Below are positions 25,167-33,605 of a stretch of DNA of 64,000 nt, one piece after another. Source of the stretch: Larkinella sp965227735. GTDB taxonomy: Bacteria > Bacteroidota > Bacteroidia > Cytophagales > Spirosomataceae. The number at the start of each line of letters is the position of its first letter. The stretch's first letter is position 1. Location of the stretch: contig NZ_OZ245776.1 of NCBI RefSeq assembly GCF_965227735.1, forward strand, positions 6,448,001 through 6,512,000, in the 5' to 3' direction. A program made the position numbers and the translations under genes. Below the pieces are notes generated by a model, which searched no databases, was not told the origin of the DNA, and was given only the letters and a program-made list of their open reading frames with translations.

Positions 25167-26015
25167 TTATTTCGATTTGCTGTAGGCACTTCGAAAGTAT
25201 TTTACACTTTCGGCAATTTCGGGGCCGTTGTTTTCCCAGTGGTATTCATACTCGACGGAGATCGGGCCTTTGAACTTTTGGCGTTTGAGCTCTGCAATCA
25301 CGGCATCTACCTTGCAATCGCCGGTTCCCCAAATCACATCGTGGTATTTGCCGTCGGGTGTATCTTTCTTGACATCTTTGAAGTGCATCCCCAGAATGTG
25401 GCCCTGCAACTTTTTCAGACAGTCGACGGGGTCCAGACCCGAACGCACCCAGTGGCCGATGTCGGCGCAGGAACCCACGTATTTGCTCGTGCCAATCACG
25501 GCTAAAACCGAGTCGGGATGCCAGTAATGCGACGGTTTGGGGTGATTGTGAAGGGCTACATTGATTTTGTACTCGTCGGCCAACCGACCAATGTACGGCA
25601 TCTGCTCCACTTTGGGTTCGGTATTGATGTTCAGAACACCCATGTCTTTGGCAAATTCGAACAGTGATTTCCAATCGGCTTCCGTCGGCGCATTGACCAC
25701 ACCAAAGGCAACAATGGTCAATCCTTTGTCTTTCACCAGCTTTTTAACGGCCTGGCGCGTTGCCGCATCCATTTTGTAATCCATTTTGCCTTCGATGCCG
25801 CCCCCAATGGTCTGGCCCGGAAAAGCCTCCACATATTTCAAACCGCAGCTATCAATCTTGCGGATGGCTTCGGCAAAGGTAAACAGGCGGAAGGAATACG
25901 ACTGGGAGCCAAGCTTCCAGCCAGCTTTGTCTTCAGGATTGCGTTGAGCAAACGAGGTGAGAGTACTGAGAGCCAGAAGGCCGACTGCCAGCATACAATG
26001 TTTCATGCGGTTCAT
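25167..26015 (-). CDS. Exported sugar phosphate isomerase/epimerase-like TIM barrel
   Basis: The protein has 282 residues. The signal peptide is about 1-23 ('LLALSTLTSFAQ'). An AP-endonuclease-2-type TIM barrel follows: 'GSQSYSFRLFTFAEAIRKIDSCGLKYVEAFPG', 'LHNHPKPSHYWHPDSV', 'GSCADIGHWVRSGLDP', 'HFKDVKKDT' and 'GTGDCKVDAVI..L'. His, Asp and Glu metal ligands are recognisable. Exported members of this family in Bacteroidota go with DUF1080 and Gfo/Idh proteins in keto-glycoside handling; both are present in this window at 35774-39538, though not adjacent. It lies downstream of radA with heptad-like element F between. Confidence 0.86.
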   Translation of the reverse strand: MNRMKHCMLAVGLLALSTLTSFAQRNPEDKAGWKLGSQSYSFRLFTFAEAIRKIDSCGLKYVEAFPGQTIGGGIEGKMDYKMDAATRQAVKKLVKDKGLTIVAFGVVNAPTEADWKSLFEFAKDMGVLNINTEPKVEQMPYIGRLADEYKINVALHNHPKPSHYWHPDSVLAVIGTSKYVGSCADIGHWVRSGLDPVDCLKKLQGHILGMHFKDVKKDTPDGKYHDVIWGTGDCKVDAVIAELKRQKFKGPISVEYEYHWENNGPEIAESVKYFRSAYSKSK

Positions 26016-26040
26016 TCGATACGGATTTAGTAGATCGGAG

Positions 26041-26048
26041 CAAAAGTA
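26041..26048 (-). promoter_or_regulatory. -7 promoter element (TACTTTTG) for the sugar isomerase
   Basis: This is an exact TAnnTTTG match on the minus strand, 25 bp before the ATG at 26015. Confidence 0.55.
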
Positions 26049-26060
26049 AAGAAAAACGGT

Positions 26061-26150
26061 GGTTGGATGGTTAAATGGTTAAGGATGGTTTTGATGGTTA
26101 GAATTGTTGACAAACCGTTCAACCATCTTTAACCATTCAGCCATCCAACC
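26061..26150. repeat. Inverted-repeat element F (between sugar isomerase and radA)
   Basis: The left arm 26061-26090 consists of repeats of the GGTTnnAT type. The right arm 26121-26150 is its inverse (27 of 30 bp match), with a 30-base loop. The units here are 8-10 bases rather than 7. It lies directly after the radA stop (26163) and ahead of the isomerase promoter. Confidence 0.85.
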
Positions 26151-26162
26151 ATCGAAAACCAT

Positions 26163-27539
26163 TCAACCCATCAAAACGCCCTGAAAAACTTCGTCCAGTT
26201 TGCTGACGGGTTTGATTTTGATTTTGTAACTGTCAAAATCCAGCCCTTTTATGTTGTATTTTGAAATAAAGATCTGCTTGAAACCCAGTTTTTCGGCTTC
26301 CGAAATGCGGGATTCGACGCGGTGAACGGCGCGCACTTCACCCCCCAGACCCACTTCGGCCGCAAACGCTACCGACGACGGGATGGCAATATCCTCGTAA
26401 CTCGAAACGATGGCGGCACAAACCGACAGATCGATCGCCGGATCTTCCACTTTGAGTCCACCCGCCACATTCAGGAAGACGTCTTGCTGGCCCAGGCGAA
26501 AACCGCCCCGCTTTTCGAGAACCGCCAGCAACATCTGCAACCGTTTGTTGTCGAAACCGGTGCTGCTCCGTTGGGGCGTTCCGTAGTTGGCGATGCTTAC
26601 CAGGGCCTGAATTTCAATCAGTAACGGGCGGTTGCCTTCCACCATCGAGCCGATGGCAATGCCGCTGAGGGCTTCGTCGCGCTGCGAAATCAGAATTTCG
26701 GAGGGGTTGGTAACCTGCCGCAGACCCGTTCCCTGCATTTCGTAGATGCCCAGTTCGGAGGTGCTGCCAAAGCGGTTTTTGGTTGTCCGCAGAAGCCGGT
26801 AGGTCGTGTGCCGGTCGCCTTCGAAGGTCAAAACCGTATCCACCATGTGTTCCAGTACTTTGGGGCCTGCCAGCGAACCGTCTTTGGTGATGTGACCCAC
26901 CAAAAACACCGGTGTGCCGCTTTCTTTGGCATATTTCATGAATTCGGCAGTGCACTCGCGAACCTGCGAAACACTGCCCGCTCCCGACTCGACCAGCGAC
27001 GAGTGCATGGTCTGGATGGAGTCGATGATGAGCACTTCCGGCTCAAAGTGTTCGACGGTTCGGAAAATATTCTGCGTCGAGGTTTCGGTCATGATGTAGC
27101 AGTCGCTGACCGGAACCGGCAGTCGCTCGGCGCGCATTTTGATCTGCTGCTCACTTTCTTCGCCCGATACGTATAAGACCCGCGTGTCGTTCAAACCGAG
27201 CGCGATCTGTAGAAGCAGGGTCGATTTGCCGATGCCCGGTTCGCCACCAATCAGCACCAGCGATCCCGGAACGATACCGCCCCCGAGCACCCGGTTTAGC
27301 TCGTCATCGGGCGTCAGCGTCCGCTCCTGCTCTTCGTAATTGATCGCGTGGATGGCTTTCGGCTTGGCGGCTGTTTTGGTTGTTGCGGAGGGGCGCCAGT
27401 TGCCGGCCACGGGTTCTTCCTTCGTAATCACCTCTTCCACAAAGGTATTCCACTCGCCACAAGCCGGGCAGCGACCCAGCCATTTGGGTGCCTGGGTACC
27501 ACAATTCTGACAGAAAAAAGTTGTTTTTGTTTTTGCCAT
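26163..27539 (-). CDS. radA: DNA repair protein RadA
   Basis: The protein has 458 residues, the normal length. A four-cysteine zinc finger opens it (C10, C13, C24, C27 in 'CQNCGTQ...CPACGEW'). Then come Walker A 'GGEPGIGKST', the 'KNRFGST' RadA motif and a C-terminal Lon-like domain ('LNVAGGLKVEDPAIDLSVCAAI...GEVRAVHRVESRISEAEKLG'). It promotes branch migration in recombination repair. It is preceded by a 197-bp divergent spacer with the barrel-protein gene. Confidence 0.97.
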   Translation of the reverse strand: MAKTKTTFFCQNCGTQAPKWLGRCPACGEWNTFVEEVITKEEPVAGNWRPSATTKTAAKPKAIHAINYEEQERTLTPDDELNRVLGGGIVPGSLVLIGGEPGIGKSTLLLQIALGLNDTRVLYVSGEESEQQIKMRAERLPVPVSDCYIMTETSTQNIFRTVEHFEPEVLIIDSIQTMHSSLVESGAGSVSQVRECTAEFMKYAKESGTPVFLVGHITKDGSLAGPKVLEHMVDTVLTFEGDRHTTYRLLRTTKNRFGSTSELGIYEMQGTGLRQVTNPSEILISQRDEALSGIAIGSMVEGNRPLLIEIQALVSIANYGTPQRSSTGFDNKRLQMLLAVLEKRGGFRLGQQDVFLNVAGGLKVEDPAIDLSVCAAIVSSYEDIAIPSSVAFAAEVGLGGEVRAVHRVESRISEAEKLGFKQIFISKYNIKGLDFDSYKIKIKPVSKLDEVFQGVLMG

Positions 27540-27736
27540 TAAACCTTTGGTTACAATTGCACTTCTAAGCAGGGTGCTGTGACAGAATAGGGGGAAAAGG
27601 CCTGTTACGTGTCCTGTTTGAAATTCGCTTCTGCAAAGAACGCGACGCGCTCGTTCAGTAACAATATACTAAAAAAAACTGGTTTGGCATAGCACATTTG
27701 CCGTCGTTCTCGTTATTCACTCAAACATCTCTTCAA

Positions 27737-28429
27737 ATGAAAAAAATCCTGTTTTTGGGACTGGTTATGATCCTGCCCTCCCTGACGTTTGCCCAATTTA
27801 GTATTGGTATCAAGGGCGGGGTAAACCTGTCCCAGTTCACCATGGGCGACTTTGTGACTACGCGCCTGAATGCCAACGGCACCCCCCAGGTGAATGTCAG
27901 CGGTCAGGTCATTCGCGATAATTTGAAAGAAAGTTTCGACAGCAAAACCGGCTGGGTTTACGGAATCTACACCCGGTTTGGGAAAAACATTTACATCCAG
28001 CCCGAACTACTGGTGTCGTCAAAAGGCGGCTCATTCAACATTGTGCGCGACATCAACGGGCAACCGACGACGGAGACGGTTTCGATCAAAACCACCAACT
28101 TTGACGTGCCGATTTTATTGGGCTTAAAAGGCGGTCCGATCCGGGTTGTGGCGGGGCCGATCGTATCGTTCCGCATCAGTGATGATCAGAAATTGCGTGA
28201 CGCGCTGGAAGATTACACGTCGGGTAGTCTGAACAACGCGCTGGCCAAAGCGACGTACGGTTATCAGGTTGGGCTTGGCCTGGATCTGGGCCGGTTTGGG
28301 ATCGACGTCCGGCGGGAAGGTAGTCTGTCGGATGTTGCCTCCGTGAATCTGGGGGGAGATGCCAATTCGGCTCAATTCAGCCAGCGACTGAAATCGTGGC
28401 AGGTAACCCTGGCGATGCGGCTTTTCTAA
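27737..28429 (+). CDS. Outer-membrane beta-barrel protein (porin-family, PorT-like)
   Basis: The protein has 230 residues from the ATG at 27737, which begins a standard signal peptide ('MKKILFLGLVMILPSLTFAQ'); a longer frame start would mask it. The mature part has alternating beta-strand patterns: 'FSIGIKGGVNLSQF', 'KTGWVYGIYTRFGKNIYIQPELLVSSKGG', 'FDVPILLGLKGGPIRVVAGPIVSFR' and 'YQVGLGLDLGRFGIDVRREGSL'. It ends in an aromatic residue ('LAMRLF'), as barrel proteins do. The family is common in Bacteroidota and its function is usually unknown. A strong terminator follows. Confidence 0.88.
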   Translation: MKKILFLGLVMILPSLTFAQFSIGIKGGVNLSQFTMGDFVTTRLNANGTPQVNVSGQVIRDNLKESFDSKTGWVYGIYTRFGKNIYIQPELLVSSKGGSFNIVRDINGQPTTETVSIKTTNFDVPILLGLKGGPIRVVAGPIVSFRISDDQKLRDALEDYTSGSLNNALAKATYGYQVGLGLDLGRFGIDVRREGSLSDVASVNLGGDANSAQFSQRLKSWQVTLAMRLF

Positions 28430-28454
28430 TTCAGGTGTATCAGATTATTTCACG

Positions 28455-28490
28455 GCGTAGTGGTCTTTTAAAGAACCGCTACGCTTTTTT
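28455..28490 (+). terminator. Intrinsic terminator after the barrel-protein gene
   Basis: A stem of GCGTAGTGGTCT and a nearly perfect inverse, followed by a run of six T, lies 26 bp after the stop. Confidence 0.9.
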
Positions 28491-28659
28491 ATTGACGATT
28501 GCGCCGGTTCTGTTCACTGAGCCGAGGATCAATTGGGGACAAAAACCGGTAGGGGATAAAAAAACATGCCGTTGTCCCGTCCCGAAGGAGCCGACAACGG
28601 CTGTTCTGCTCAACTAACCCAAAATAAACCGTAATAAGTATTGTCTGTATGGAAAGCAA

Positions 28660-29073
28660 TCAGTTGAATAACGATTGCATGAAACCGTTCAACCGCTGGC
28701 TGATTTCCTTCATCCGGCGCCGGGAGATGGCTACTTCCTGGCCATCGGTCAACCGAACGATGCGCTCGGTGGCGAAAACGCTGAACTGAACGTAAGCCAG
28801 GTTGATGATCGTCGATTTATGAATCCGCAGAAACATCGACTGATCGAGCATATGTTCGAACGCTTTCAGGGTTTTGGAAACCAGATACCGCTTTTTGTCG
28901 CGCGTCGTGATGAACGTATAATTACCTTCTCCGTGCAGACTAACAATGTCATCCACCGAGATCATGATATTGCGATTCAGGTAAGGCAGCGCAATGCGGG
29001 TAGCGTTACGCTGATACATCCGGGGAAACAACGGTTGCAGTGTCGTGGAGGAGGGATATGCGAGCGATTCCAT
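28660..29073 (-). CDS. Stand-alone LytTR DNA-binding regulator
   Basis: The protein has 137 residues. A short N-terminal extension (about 1-35) is followed by one LytTR domain: 'ISVDDIVSLHGEGNYTFITTRDKKRYLVSKTLKAFEHML', 'FLRIHKSTIINLAYV' and 'VRLTDGQEVAISRRRMKEI'. It lacks the receiver domain usual in LytTR response regulators and no histidine kinase is beside it. It should bind direct-repeat DNA through the LytTR beta-sheet. It has a closely related neighbour upstream at 29329 in the same orientation, with a terminator-like hairpin and its own promoter between. Confidence 0.9.
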   Translation of the reverse strand: MESLAYPSSTTLQPLFPRMYQRNATRIALPYLNRNIMISVDDIVSLHGEGNYTFITTRDKKRYLVSKTLKAFEHMLDQSMFLRIHKSTIINLAYVQFSVFATERIVRLTDGQEVAISRRRMKEISQRLNGFMQSLFN

Positions 29074-29124
29074 AGCGATTGACGATTAGAGTTTTGTTTA
29101 TGTTTTTTGTTGTTACTGACATGA

Positions 29125-29132
29125 CAAAACTA
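29125..29132 (-). promoter_or_regulatory. -7 promoter element (TAGTTTTG) of the 28660 LytTR gene
   Basis: This is an exact TAnnTTTG match on the minus strand, 51 bp before the ATG. It is downstream of the hairpin at 29159-29214, so the two LytTR genes are probably separate transcription units. Confidence 0.55.
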
Positions 29133-29158
29133 GCTCAAATTGCCGTTCACTAAAAAGG

Positions 29159-29214
29159 AAGGCTTGACATTTAGCGACTTGCCTGTGTAGGTAAGTGGTT
29201 AAATGTCAAGCCTT
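29159..29214 (-). terminator. Hairpin between the two LytTR genes
   Basis: A 15-bp perfect stem (AAGGCTTGACATTTA and its complement) has an inner small stem CTTGCCT/AGGTAAG. On the minus strand the sequence after it is CCTTTTTA. It lies 115 bp past the upstream LytTR gene stop. Confidence 0.65.
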
Positions 29215-29328
29215 TATCTTGTAGAATGGGCGGTTACATTCCGTATATCCCCTTGACCGATTACGTATTTCTACGTAGTGACGGTTTGCGTATACTACAC
29301 ATAACCTGCGGGAATTTAACGGTCTGAA

Positions 29329-29760
29329 TTACCGTACAATACCCGGTGAAAAATTGCGGATTCGATCCATGAAGTTCTGAGCCCGGCGCCGGGAAATTTT
29401 TACCTGTTGTCCGTCATTCAATTCCAGTTCACCTTCTTTTTTGACGTAGAAACGGCGAACATAACAAAGGTTTACGATACAGGATTTATGAACCCGTACA
29501 AACGCTTCGCCATCCAGGAGGTCTTCGTATTCTTTTAAGGTCCGCGATACCAACATGCGGGTACCATCTTTCAGGAAGAAATTCGTGTAATTGCCGGAAC
29601 CCTCCAGACGGACAATTTCTTCGAGTGAGATGGTCCGTTTACGATCGTAAAAAGGAATGAGAAGTTTTTGGGCGACTGAGGGGGTGGACTTTTTTTCCAC
29701 ACTTTTGGGGAATTTTGTGGACACTTGGTCGAAAAGATTTTCCTTCAGGATGGATTCCAT
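29329..29760 (-). CDS. Stand-alone LytTR DNA-binding regulator, paralogue
   Basis: The protein has 143 residues, again one LytTR domain after a basic N-terminal tail of about 40 residues. Matching motifs are 'ISLEEIVRLEGSGNYTNFFLKDGTRMLVSRTLKEYEDLL', 'FVRVHKSCIVNLCYV' and 'LNDGQQVKISRRRAQNFMDRIR'. It aligns throughout with the LytTR protein at 28660 and probably arose by duplication, although the N-terminal tails differ. It has no receiver domain and no kinase partner. Confidence 0.9.
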   Translation of the reverse strand: MESILKENLFDQVSTKFPKSVEKKSTPSVAQKLLIPFYDRKRTISLEEIVRLEGSGNYTNFFLKDGTRMLVSRTLKEYEDLLDGEAFVRVHKSCIVNLCYVRRFYVKKEGELELNDGQQVKISRRRAQNFMDRIRNFSPGIVR

Positions 29761-29940
29761 AATTGATCGAGTAAGATTGTGTAACTAAGAATTGTGCTGA
29801 TTTTGAACAGGTTATCTCTGATTGTGCGGTATTTTAAATGATGTACCCCATTCGCCTGTTGTCAATACTCTGCCCAACAACCGTACCGCGACAGGTGATG
29901 AACGGTCAAGATCTATTTTTAACGGTGCACGGAAAATGGT

Positions 29941-29948
29941 TATCTTTG
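29941..29948 (+). promoter_or_regulatory. -7 promoter element (TATCTTTG) of pheS
   Basis: This is an exact TAnnTTTG match 27 bp before the pheS ATG. A TTTTT stretch at 29916-29920 sits about 20 bases upstream where -33 is expected. Confidence 0.65.
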
Positions 29949-29975
29949 CCACAACCCGGATAGAATACAAAGCGC

Positions 29976-31028
29976 ATGCTGGATAAAGTCAAAGAAATTT
30001 ATCAGGAGATTGAACTCGTTCAAATTCAATCCAAGGATCAGTTGGAACAATTTCGTCTTCGGTATATCGGGCGGAAAGGCGTTGTGACGGATCTGTTTGA
30101 AAAGTTAAAGCAGGTACCGCAGGAAGACCGGCGGGCCGTCGGTCAGGAATTAAATTCGCTGAAAGATTTTGCCCAGCAGCGGTTTAAAGAGTTCAGCACA
30201 TCGCTGGAGAACAGCCAGACCGACGACGTAACCGCCCCCGCCGACCTGAGCCTCCCGGTGGTTCCGAATCAGTATGGTACCCAGCACCCGCTCATGATTG
30301 TACGTCAGCAAATCATCCGCATTTTTGGCCGGATCGGTTTCAGTGTGGCGGACGGCCCCGAAATCGAAACCGACTGGTATAACTTCGGCGCGCTGAACTT
30401 TCCGGATAATCACCCGGCCCGTGACATGCAGGATACGTTTTTCGTGGAACAGAAGAGCAGTGGTGCTCCCGCCGACCTGTTGTTGCGGACGCACACGTCG
30501 AACGTGCAGATCCGGTTGATGGAACACCAGAAATACAATACGACCTTTCAGCCCATCCGCGCCATCATGCCGGGGCGCGTGTATCGCAACGAAGCCATTT
30601 CGGCGCGGGCGCACTGTATGTTTCACCAGGTCGAAGGTTTATACGTCGATAAGAACGTCGGATTCAAGGATCTGAAGGATACACTCTACCATTTTGTGAA
30701 GGAGATGTTTGCCAAAGACGTAAAGATACGTTTCCGGCCTTCCTATTTTCCGTTCACCGAACCCAGCGCGGAAATCGACATTTCGTGCCAGATCTGCCAC
30801 GGAAAAGGTTGCAACATTTGCAAACACAGCGGCTGGGTCGAAATCGCCGGTTCGGGCATGGTCGATCCGAACGTGCTGCTGAATTGTGGCATCGATCCGG
30901 AAGAATATACCGGGTATGCGTTCGGGATGGGTGTCGAGCGCATTACGCAACTTCGCTACGGAGTGAACGACCTGCGGCTGTATACCGAAAACGATGTCCG
31001 GTTTCTCCGGCAGTTTCAGGGGGCCTGA
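29976..31028 (+). CDS. pheS: Phenylalanyl-tRNA synthetase alpha subunit
   Basis: The protein has 350 residues, usual for PheS. The N-terminal coiled coil (about 1-85) binds tRNA. The class II catalytic core shows motif 2 ('PGRVYRNEAISARAHCMFHQVEG') and motif 3 ('FGMGVERITQLRYG'). The 'CHGKGCNICKHSGWVEIAGSGMV' stretch is typical. It charges tRNA-Phe together with PheT, which is not in this window. It has its own promoter, and repeats rich in CTTTTCTC follow it. Confidence 0.97.
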   Translation: MLDKVKEIYQEIELVQIQSKDQLEQFRLRYIGRKGVVTDLFEKLKQVPQEDRRAVGQELNSLKDFAQQRFKEFSTSLENSQTDDVTAPADLSLPVVPNQYGTQHPLMIVRQQIIRIFGRIGFSVADGPEIETDWYNFGALNFPDNHPARDMQDTFFVEQKSSGAPADLLLRTHTSNVQIRLMEHQKYNTTFQPIRAIMPGRVYRNEAISARAHCMFHQVEGLYVDKNVGFKDLKDTLYHFVKEMFAKDVKIRFRPSYFPFTEPSAEIDISCQICHGKGCNICKHSGWVEIAGSGMVDPNVLLNCGIDPEEYTGYAFGMGVERITQLRYGVNDLRLYTENDVRFLRQFQGA

Positions 31029-31046
31029 ACGGGTGGGAGGATGCTG

Positions 31047-31209
31047 TAAAAGAAAAGAGGGATAAAGGGTTTGGCGGCTTCTACCTTCAAATTTCTTTTC
31101 TCCTATTTATTACCTCTTTTCTCTTACTTCGATCCTCTCACTTCTTTTTTTTGTCTAAAATGCAGCCCGGATTTTCACTTCCCGCTTCTGGCTTCTTTTT
31201 TTTGTCTAA
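31047..31209. repeat. Pyrimidine-rich heptad element I after pheS, with an 18-bp direct repeat
   Basis: 31047-31067 and 31106-31126 are imperfect inverses. From 31091 the sequence falls into 7-base units: ATTTCTT, TTCTCCT, ATTTATT, ACCTCTT, TTCTCTT, ACTTCGA, TCCTCTC, ACTTCTT. An exact 18-base direct repeat (CTTC, eight T, GTCTAA) occurs at 31141-31158 and 31192-31209. A CGTCAGCC core-like string is at 31231-31238. Confidence 0.6.
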
Positions 31210-31296
31210 CTTTATCCTTCATATTGTATTCGTCAGCCTTGTGTATGCGGATGTGGTCTTTGTGTTGATGTGTTAGTTCCCATACAGTATCTCTTT

Positions 31297-32574
31297 ATGA
31301 ATTTATTAGCCGAACTGAAAGAAAACCTGACTGATCCGGTTGTTTCCCGGGCGGCCTATTACGTTGATGAAAATCCGGAAAAAACCCGGGTCGCTCTGGA
31401 AGGGCTGATTCATACCGTAGTAGCGGGCCTGATGAAACGGACAACGACCGAAATCGGGGTTAATCAATTATATAATGCCATTCAAAAAGGAAAGTTCGAC
31501 GCCAATCTCGTCGCTACCTTTCCCGAACTCCTCCGCGACCCTGAGCAGATTAACCGGCTGGCCGATCAGGGCAGCAACAGCATCAGCCACCTGTTGCCCG
31601 CGATGAAAAGTGCCATTGGACTGGCCATCTCGGGCTATGCCAACATCAAGAATTCGGCGGCTATTACCCTGCTGGGGTTGGTAACGCCCCTGGTGCTGGG
31701 AACGCTGAATAAACTGGTGGTGGAAAAAAAGCTGGACGCCGATAGCCTGGCCGCCCTGCTCGCCGATCAGCGCGATCACCTGATTGAACTGACACCCGAA
31801 CGGCTGCTCGACCGGATTGCCGAAGGCTTGAATATCCAGCAACTGCTGGCGGTGGGTGTTACGCCCGCCAAACGAACCGGTATGGCCGAACGTTCTCCCG
31901 TTCAGGAGCGTCAGCGGTTTGCGCCCGAACCCGAAGAAGAAGGCAACGGCTCGCTCGTAAAATGGGGTGTTGGGGCGTTGGCATTGCTGGCGCTGGCGGG
32001 TGCCGCGTATTACATCTGGAACAACACGCAGTCGTATTCATCGGCCAACGAAGAAGAAGCAACCTCCACCGAATTCGTGGATTCGGCCGCCATCGCACCG
32101 GTCGATTCCGCCAAAATTCGTCCGGCTCTTGCCGCCCGAACCGATTCGACAACCCTGCCCGGTTCCGGAACGGTAACCAGCCCCATCATGACCGCCATGG
32201 CGAATTACCTGACCAATCCGCAGGCACCGGCGGGACGGAGTTTTAGAGTGCCGGCCCTGGATTTCGAACCGGGGACCGATCAGCTAAAACCGGCCGGAGT
32301 CGCCACCGTCGGCGAACTGTCGACCTTGTTGAAAAATAATCCGGTTGTGCAAATTCGGCTGGTAGGGTACGCTAACGACGCCGTTCCGCCGATGGGCAAC
32401 AAAGCCCTGTCTGTGACGCGGGTGTTGAACATCAAGAACCAACTGATCAAATCGGGCATCAATTACATCCGGATCGATGCCATTGGCCTCGGAACCGGCG
32501 TCAAACCGGGCGATTCCACCGCCATCGGCAAACCGCGCCTGAAGCAGATTGATGTGAAGGTGGTTATTAAATAA
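31297..32574 (+). CDS. DUF937 plus OmpA-domain envelope protein
   Basis: The protein has 425 residues from the ATG at 31297. The N-terminal helical DUF937 (YidB-like) region (about 1-185) is glycine- and leucine-rich ('NQLYNAIQKGKFDANLV', 'ITLLGLVTPLVLGTLNK'). One transmembrane helix lies near 225-243 ('VGALALLALAGAAYYIW'). A low-complexity acidic/Ser linker follows, then a C-terminal OmpA domain (about 320-425: 'LDFEPGTDQLKPAGVATVGELSTLLKNN'). The OmpA part would bind peptidoglycan, with DUF937 on the cytoplasmic side. The role of DUF937 is unknown. Confidence 0.87.
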   Translation: MNLLAELKENLTDPVVSRAAYYVDENPEKTRVALEGLIHTVVAGLMKRTTTEIGVNQLYNAIQKGKFDANLVATFPELLRDPEQINRLADQGSNSISHLLPAMKSAIGLAISGYANIKNSAAITLLGLVTPLVLGTLNKLVVEKKLDADSLAALLADQRDHLIELTPERLLDRIAEGLNIQQLLAVGVTPAKRTGMAERSPVQERQRFAPEPEEEGNGSLVKWGVGALALLALAGAAYYIWNNTQSYSSANEEEATSTEFVDSAAIAPVDSAKIRPALAARTDSTTLPGSGTVTSPIMTAMANYLTNPQAPAGRSFRVPALDFEPGTDQLKPAGVATVGELSTLLKNNPVVQIRLVGYANDAVPPMGNKALSVTRVLNIKNQLIKSGINYIRIDAIGLGTGVKPGDSTAIGKPRLKQIDVKVVIK

Positions 32575-32687
32575 GCGGAAAATTTTCCAACATCTCCCGC
32601 TTCTGATTGTTAGCAAACCAGAGGCCGGTTTCTGATTGAATAGCGTCAGCGATCGGCAGCAGTCCTATGGTTTAACGATCAGACGGT

Positions 32688-33605
32688 ATGAAAAACAATT
32701 CATGGTTATGGCGCCTGGGAACCGCCGTTCTGGTGGTTGGTAGTATTCTCTACACAGCAACCGCCAACCGACCGGCAACGTCGGCAACCAAAAGAAAAGA
32801 TGACGAGGAGCCCGATGCGGTTTTGCCCGAATACCGGCAGGTTTTCGATGCCAACCCAATCATTCCCGATGGATGGACGTTCGGCGTCGTCTGGTCGACC
32901 ATCTACGCCGGCACAGCGGCCTATGTTGTTCATCAGGCTTTTCCTTCCCAGCTATACAACCGCCGGTATCGGAATGCGGCTCCCTGGCTGGCCATCAGTT
33001 ATGTGCTGAATGCGGTTTTCGGGCGGTTATTCTCCGACCCGCGTGTGGAGAGCATGATTGGCTCCGATCTGGTTACGAAAGCCAGCTTGCCGGTGGCACT
33101 GACCCTCCACCACCAACTCGAAATTGGCAAGACCAAAGTCAAAAGCCCGGAGAAGTACCTGCGAATTCCGTTTAGCCTGTATGCGGGCTGGCTTACCACA
33201 GCCTCGGTCGTTGGCACCCCGAATCTGTTGTTGAACCTGAAAATCTGGAAGCCAGACCCCCGTCGCGATACGCCCGTGTTCATCGGCGTGCTGGGGGCCA
33301 CCACCGCTGTGGCGTATAGCGTTGCCCGGAAGCTCAATGATCCCTGGTATCTGTTGCCTTTCGTGGCGGGTTTGGCCGGTATTTCCACGAAACAGTACGG
33401 AAAAAATAACGCCGTTGCGCTCTCGGCCGCAGCGTTCTCGATGGTTCTCACGGGTGTTCTGGTCAAGTGGTTACCACGCGGAAAGTTTGAACCCCTGCAA
33501 CGCAGGATGGAAGACATCGACGTCGTTCGGGAGTCAGAAGTACTTTGGTTAGACGATGAGGATTCAAACGAAGAAGCCGAATCGTTTTCGTATACGTCGA
33601 TTTAG
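32688..33605 (+). CDS. TspO/MBR-like multi-helix membrane protein
   Basis: The protein has 305 residues with several hydrophobic helices. The stretch 'PIIPDGWTFGVVWSTIYAGTAAYVV' and later 'IPFSLYAGWLTTASVVGTPNLLLNL' resemble the tryptophan-rich sensory/TspO fold, which binds porphyrins or cholesterol-like ligands. It is longer than classic TspO (about 160 residues), with an extra N-terminal signal-like segment, additional C-terminal helices and a strongly acidic tail (last 30 residues). The match is by pattern only. It could also be an unrelated five- to seven-helix protein. Confidence 0.72.
   Translation: MKNNSWLWRLGTAVLVVGSILYTATANRPATSATKRKDDEEPDAVLPEYRQVFDANPIIPDGWTFGVVWSTIYAGTAAYVVHQAFPSQLYNRRYRNAAPWLAISYVLNAVFGRLFSDPRVESMIGSDLVTKASLPVALTLHHQLEIGKTKVKSPEKYLRIPFSLYAGWLTTASVVGTPNLLLNLKIWKPDPRRDTPVFIGVLGATTAVAYSVARKLNDPWYLLPFVAGLAGISTKQYGKNNAVALSAAAFSMVLTGVLVKWLPRGKFEPLQRRMEDIDVVRESEVLWLDDEDSNEEAESFSYTSI

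Noticed and set aside
27577..27588. 12-base string CTGTGACAGAAT shared with element B (9576-9587)
   Set aside because: Too short to count as another heptad element: no 7-base units or core beside it in the radA spacer.
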